From the NCBI RefSeq assembly GCF_014596745.1, contig NZ_JABTCF010000001.1, positions 620,001-684,000 of the forward strand: 64,000 nucleotides of DNA, read 5' to 3'. The DNA comes from Maribacter aquimaris (GTDB taxonomy: Bacteria; Bacteroidota; Bacteroidia; Flavobacteriales; Flavobacteriaceae). A program made the position numbers and the translations under genes. This document shows, one piece after another, positions 61,920-64,000 of the stretch (within the stretch, counting starts at the first letter, position 1; each line of letters opens with the position of its first letter). The notes beneath the pieces were generated by a model, which saw nothing but the letters and a program-made list of their open reading frames with translations, did no database searches and was not told the DNA's origin.

Positions 61920-62355
61920 ATATTCAAGTACAACCGGATATTCTTACAATCTATGGATCCCATGGTATTCCATTTTTAAATTTCGGCAGATTTACTTTTT
62001 ATCGTAAAACCTTTAAAATTCCAAAAGTAAATTCCTTGCCAACGTGCGTGGGTGGATTGCACAACCAAAGAATCCATAAAGGAAGCCAGCTGCCAAAATC
62101 GAGGGAGAGGTAGCCCTTTTTAATGATTTCCATGCCTTGGCCATATGCAGACCTGAACTTATTATTCCATTGCCTTGAGACCCTCTTAATTCGACAGTAT
62201 TTAAATTTTCCTTATCGTTAATAGCAGTATCCTTAAAAGAAAAATAATAAATGATTTTGCGTGTACACCTTCAAAATTGTTGTTATATTATCTCTTCAAA
62301 AGTTACTTTGAAAATACCAAAAAAAAATAGCCACATTACTTTTAAATTCAAAACT
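61920..62355. other. Gene-free stretch before the sulfatase
   Basis: A 436-bp gap with no clear hairpin or promoter. The minus strand contains a 43-codon frame (62013-62144) with a hydrophobic middle (SILAAGFLYGFFGC), which I do not accept as a gene because it has no visible ribosome-binding site and no recognised family. Confidence 0.4.
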
Positions 62356-63945
62356 ATGACCCACAAAAATTATGTATTTCCAATATTTACCTTTCTTGCC
62401 ATCTTAGCGGTAAGTTGTAAAAATAAAAGCACGGAAATCCATAAATCCATGGAATTACCCAAAAGTCCCAATATTGTGCTTATTTATGCCGATGATCTAG
62501 GCTATGGCGATATAAGTCCTTATGGATCCATTGGCCTTCAAACCCCTTATTTGGATTCTTTGGCCACGGAGAGCATCGTATTTCGAAACGCCTATGCAAC
62601 CGCAGCGACATGTACCCCTTCCCGTTATTCGCTGTTAACGGGTAATTACGCTTGGCGAAAGAAAGGTACCGGTGTTGCAAAGGGAGATGAGTCCCTATTG
62701 ATCGATACGGCTAGCACAACCTTACCTTCCATTTTAAAATCCGCTGGATATGAAACCGGTATCGTGGGCAAATGGCATTTGGGTCTTGGAGGCATAGGAG
62801 GCCCCGATTGGAATGGGGAAATAGCTCCTGGACCTTTGGAAATTGGGTTCGATTACTCCTATATCATCCCTGCGACCGGAGATCGTGTTCCCTGTGTTTT
62901 TGTTGAAAATCACAATATTGTGGATCTAAATCCTAACGATCCCATCAAAGTAAATTACAAAGAAAAAGTAGGGGATTGGCCCACTGGCAAGGAAAACCCG
63001 GAACTGCTAAAAATGAAACCTTCACAAGGCCATGACAACACCATTGTAAATGGCATAAGTCGCATTGGCTGGATGACGGGAGGACGTGATGCACTTTGGG
63101 ACGACGAGACCATCGCCCAGCAATTAGTGAAAAAATCGACCGACTTTATCGAATCGAATAAAAACGAACCATTTTTCCTTTATCTCTCTACCCACGATAT
63201 CCATGTACCAAGGGCTCCCAATAAAATGTTCCAAGGTAAAAGCGGTCTGGGACCCAGAGGCGACGTAATCCTGCAATTGGATTGGACAGTGGGTCAAATA
63301 ATGTCCTTCCTTAGACAACAAGATCTGATGGACAACACCATAGTAATCTTTTCTAGTGACAACGGCCCGGTTGTTGACGATGGATACTATGACCAAGCAA
63401 GGGAACTCATTGGAGACCATAAACCAACAGGTGATTTAAGGGGCGGTAAATACAGTTCCCTTGAAGGAGGGGCGAGAATCCCTTTGATTGTAAGATGGCC
63501 AGATGGTAAAGGAAAGGGAACCGTTTCCAATGCCATGATCAGCCAAGTGGATTTCTTAAAATCCTTTGGCCGTTTGGCAGGGGTTGATACAATCCAAAAT
63601 GATGTAATCGATAGCCAGGACCGCTTAGACGTTTTATTGGGCGACGACAAGGTTGGCAGAAATGCATTGGTCCAAGAAAGTTTTGAAGGGCCCTTATCCT
63701 ATATTGAGGGTACTTGGAAATATATTGCACCGCACAACGGCCCTAAAATGGTTCCATGGGGACCAAAGATCGAGACTGGATTCGAGCCCAACCAACAACT
63801 ATACAATTTGAAAGAAGATTCTGGGGAGTCCAATAACCTGGCCGATAAATTTCCGGAAAAGACCGAGGAAATGGAAAAGAAACTAGCGGCCATCCTAAAA
63901 AATTCCTTTACCAACAAACTGGAGGTAAATGTAGAGCAATATTAA
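62356..63945 (+). CDS. Lipoprotein sulfatase (S1 family, formylglycine type)
   Basis: A 529-residue sulfatase. I use the ATG at 62356, which begins a lipoprotein signal (FPIFTFLAILAVSC, C21), instead of an in-frame upstream ATG at 62251. The metal-binding IYADDLGYGD (D46, D47) and the formylglycine sequence C86-T-P-S-R (ATCTPSRYSLLTGNYAWRKKG) are intact, as are GKWHLG, STHDIHVPRAP and SSDNGPV. It needs a maturase (FGE or anSME) elsewhere to modify C86. It likely removes sulfate from marine polysaccharides, though the glycan cannot be told. Resembles arylsulfatase A. Confidence 0.9.
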   Translation: MTHKNYVFPIFTFLAILAVSCKNKSTEIHKSMELPKSPNIVLIYADDLGYGDISPYGSIGLQTPYLDSLATESIVFRNAYATAATCTPSRYSLLTGNYAWRKKGTGVAKGDESLLIDTASTTLPSILKSAGYETGIVGKWHLGLGGIGGPDWNGEIAPGPLEIGFDYSYIIPATGDRVPCVFVENHNIVDLNPNDPIKVNYKEKVGDWPTGKENPELLKMKPSQGHDNTIVNGISRIGWMTGGRDALWDDETIAQQLVKKSTDFIESNKNEPFFLYLSTHDIHVPRAPNKMFQGKSGLGPRGDVILQLDWTVGQIMSFLRQQDLMDNTIVIFSSDNGPVVDDGYYDQARELIGDHKPTGDLRGGKYSSLEGGARIPLIVRWPDGKGKGTVSNAMISQVDFLKSFGRLAGVDTIQNDVIDSQDRLDVLLGDDKVGRNALVQESFEGPLSYIEGTWKYIAPHNGPKMVPWGPKIETGFEPNQQLYNLKEDSGESNNLADKFPEKTEEMEKKLAAILKNSFTNKLEVNVEQY

Positions 63946-64000
63946 AATCAATTTTTATGGTAAAAAGGACACTTTCCCGTAACCGCATAAGTTGAAAATA

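Noticed and set aside
62013-62144. 43-codon minus-strand frame with a hydrophobic middle, in the gap before the sulfatase
   Set aside because: No recognised family and no visible ribosome-binding site. The frame is open for about 80 codons, but lacks a start before the ATG at 62144, so it may be chance or a faint remnant.

Overview
The window looks like a chromosomal segment of a marine Flavobacteriaceae bacterium (Bacteroidota). I infer this from the low-GC coding style, two TonB-dependent receptors with an N-terminal carboxypeptidase-like domain, many lipoprotein signals, a formylglycine sulfatase, and promoters whose -7 box fits the Bacteroidota form TAnnTTTG. I see no rRNA, tRNA, insertion sequence, prophage or CRISPR array.

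Layout. 1-8.7 kb: secreted SnoaL-like and unknown proteins, a VOC-family gene remnant, a secreted EEP nuclease/phosphatase coupled to a PaiB-like flavoprotein, a sugar-nucleotide-epimerase-like SDR, an SLC45-like MFS transporter and a TonB-dependent receptor. 9-13.8 kb: a DUF2141 protein, the divergent dps/oxyR peroxide-defence pair, a PBP4-type carboxypeptidase and NudK. 14-25.5 kb: a lipoprotein-type M81 (MlrC-like) protein, AIM24, DUF4442, DUF4870 and NTF2-like proteins, a PadR-PspC-GIN envelope-stress module, and a dipeptide epimerase coupled to an AONS-family enzyme. 25.6-28.2 kb: trxB and cardiolipin synthase.

28.2-47.1 kb is a dense stress and dormancy island: D-lactate dehydrogenase, five double-domain universal stress proteins, thioredoxin, an MscS channel, a beta-CASP RNase-like protein, an ATP-cone/Mrr-like nuclease, CbpA/CbpM-type chaperones, a ROK glucokinase, a TerB-like protein, hibernation factor Hpf, an orphan LytTR regulator, and four small helical proteins that look like paralogues of one unnamed family. 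At its centre is a two-gene regulatory system: a histidine kinase with a FixL-like PAS domain, and a response regulator that fuses a receiver to a CRP/FNR DNA-binding module.

The main discovery is a composite promoter repeated through this island. A palindrome of the form TGAY-N4-RTCA is centred 29.5 bp upstream of a TAnnTTTR-like -7 box, which is the class II (about -41.5) activator position. Ten such palindromes precede nearly every transcription unit of the island, including all four helical paralogues. One more precedes a TolC-HlyD-ABC2 efflux operon 10 kb away. I infer an oxygen- or redox-responsive regulon, comparable in content to mycobacterial DosR, run by the kinase and receiver-FNR pair encoded inside it.

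47.3-64 kb: a Tat-exported Gfo/Idh/MocA oxidoreductase, a sterol-desaturase-family hydroxylase, transketolase, a large TonB-dependent receptor, a lipoprotein aldose 1-epimerase, the efflux operon (which has no ATPase gene) and a sulfatase, in keeping with a marine polysaccharide-using life style.
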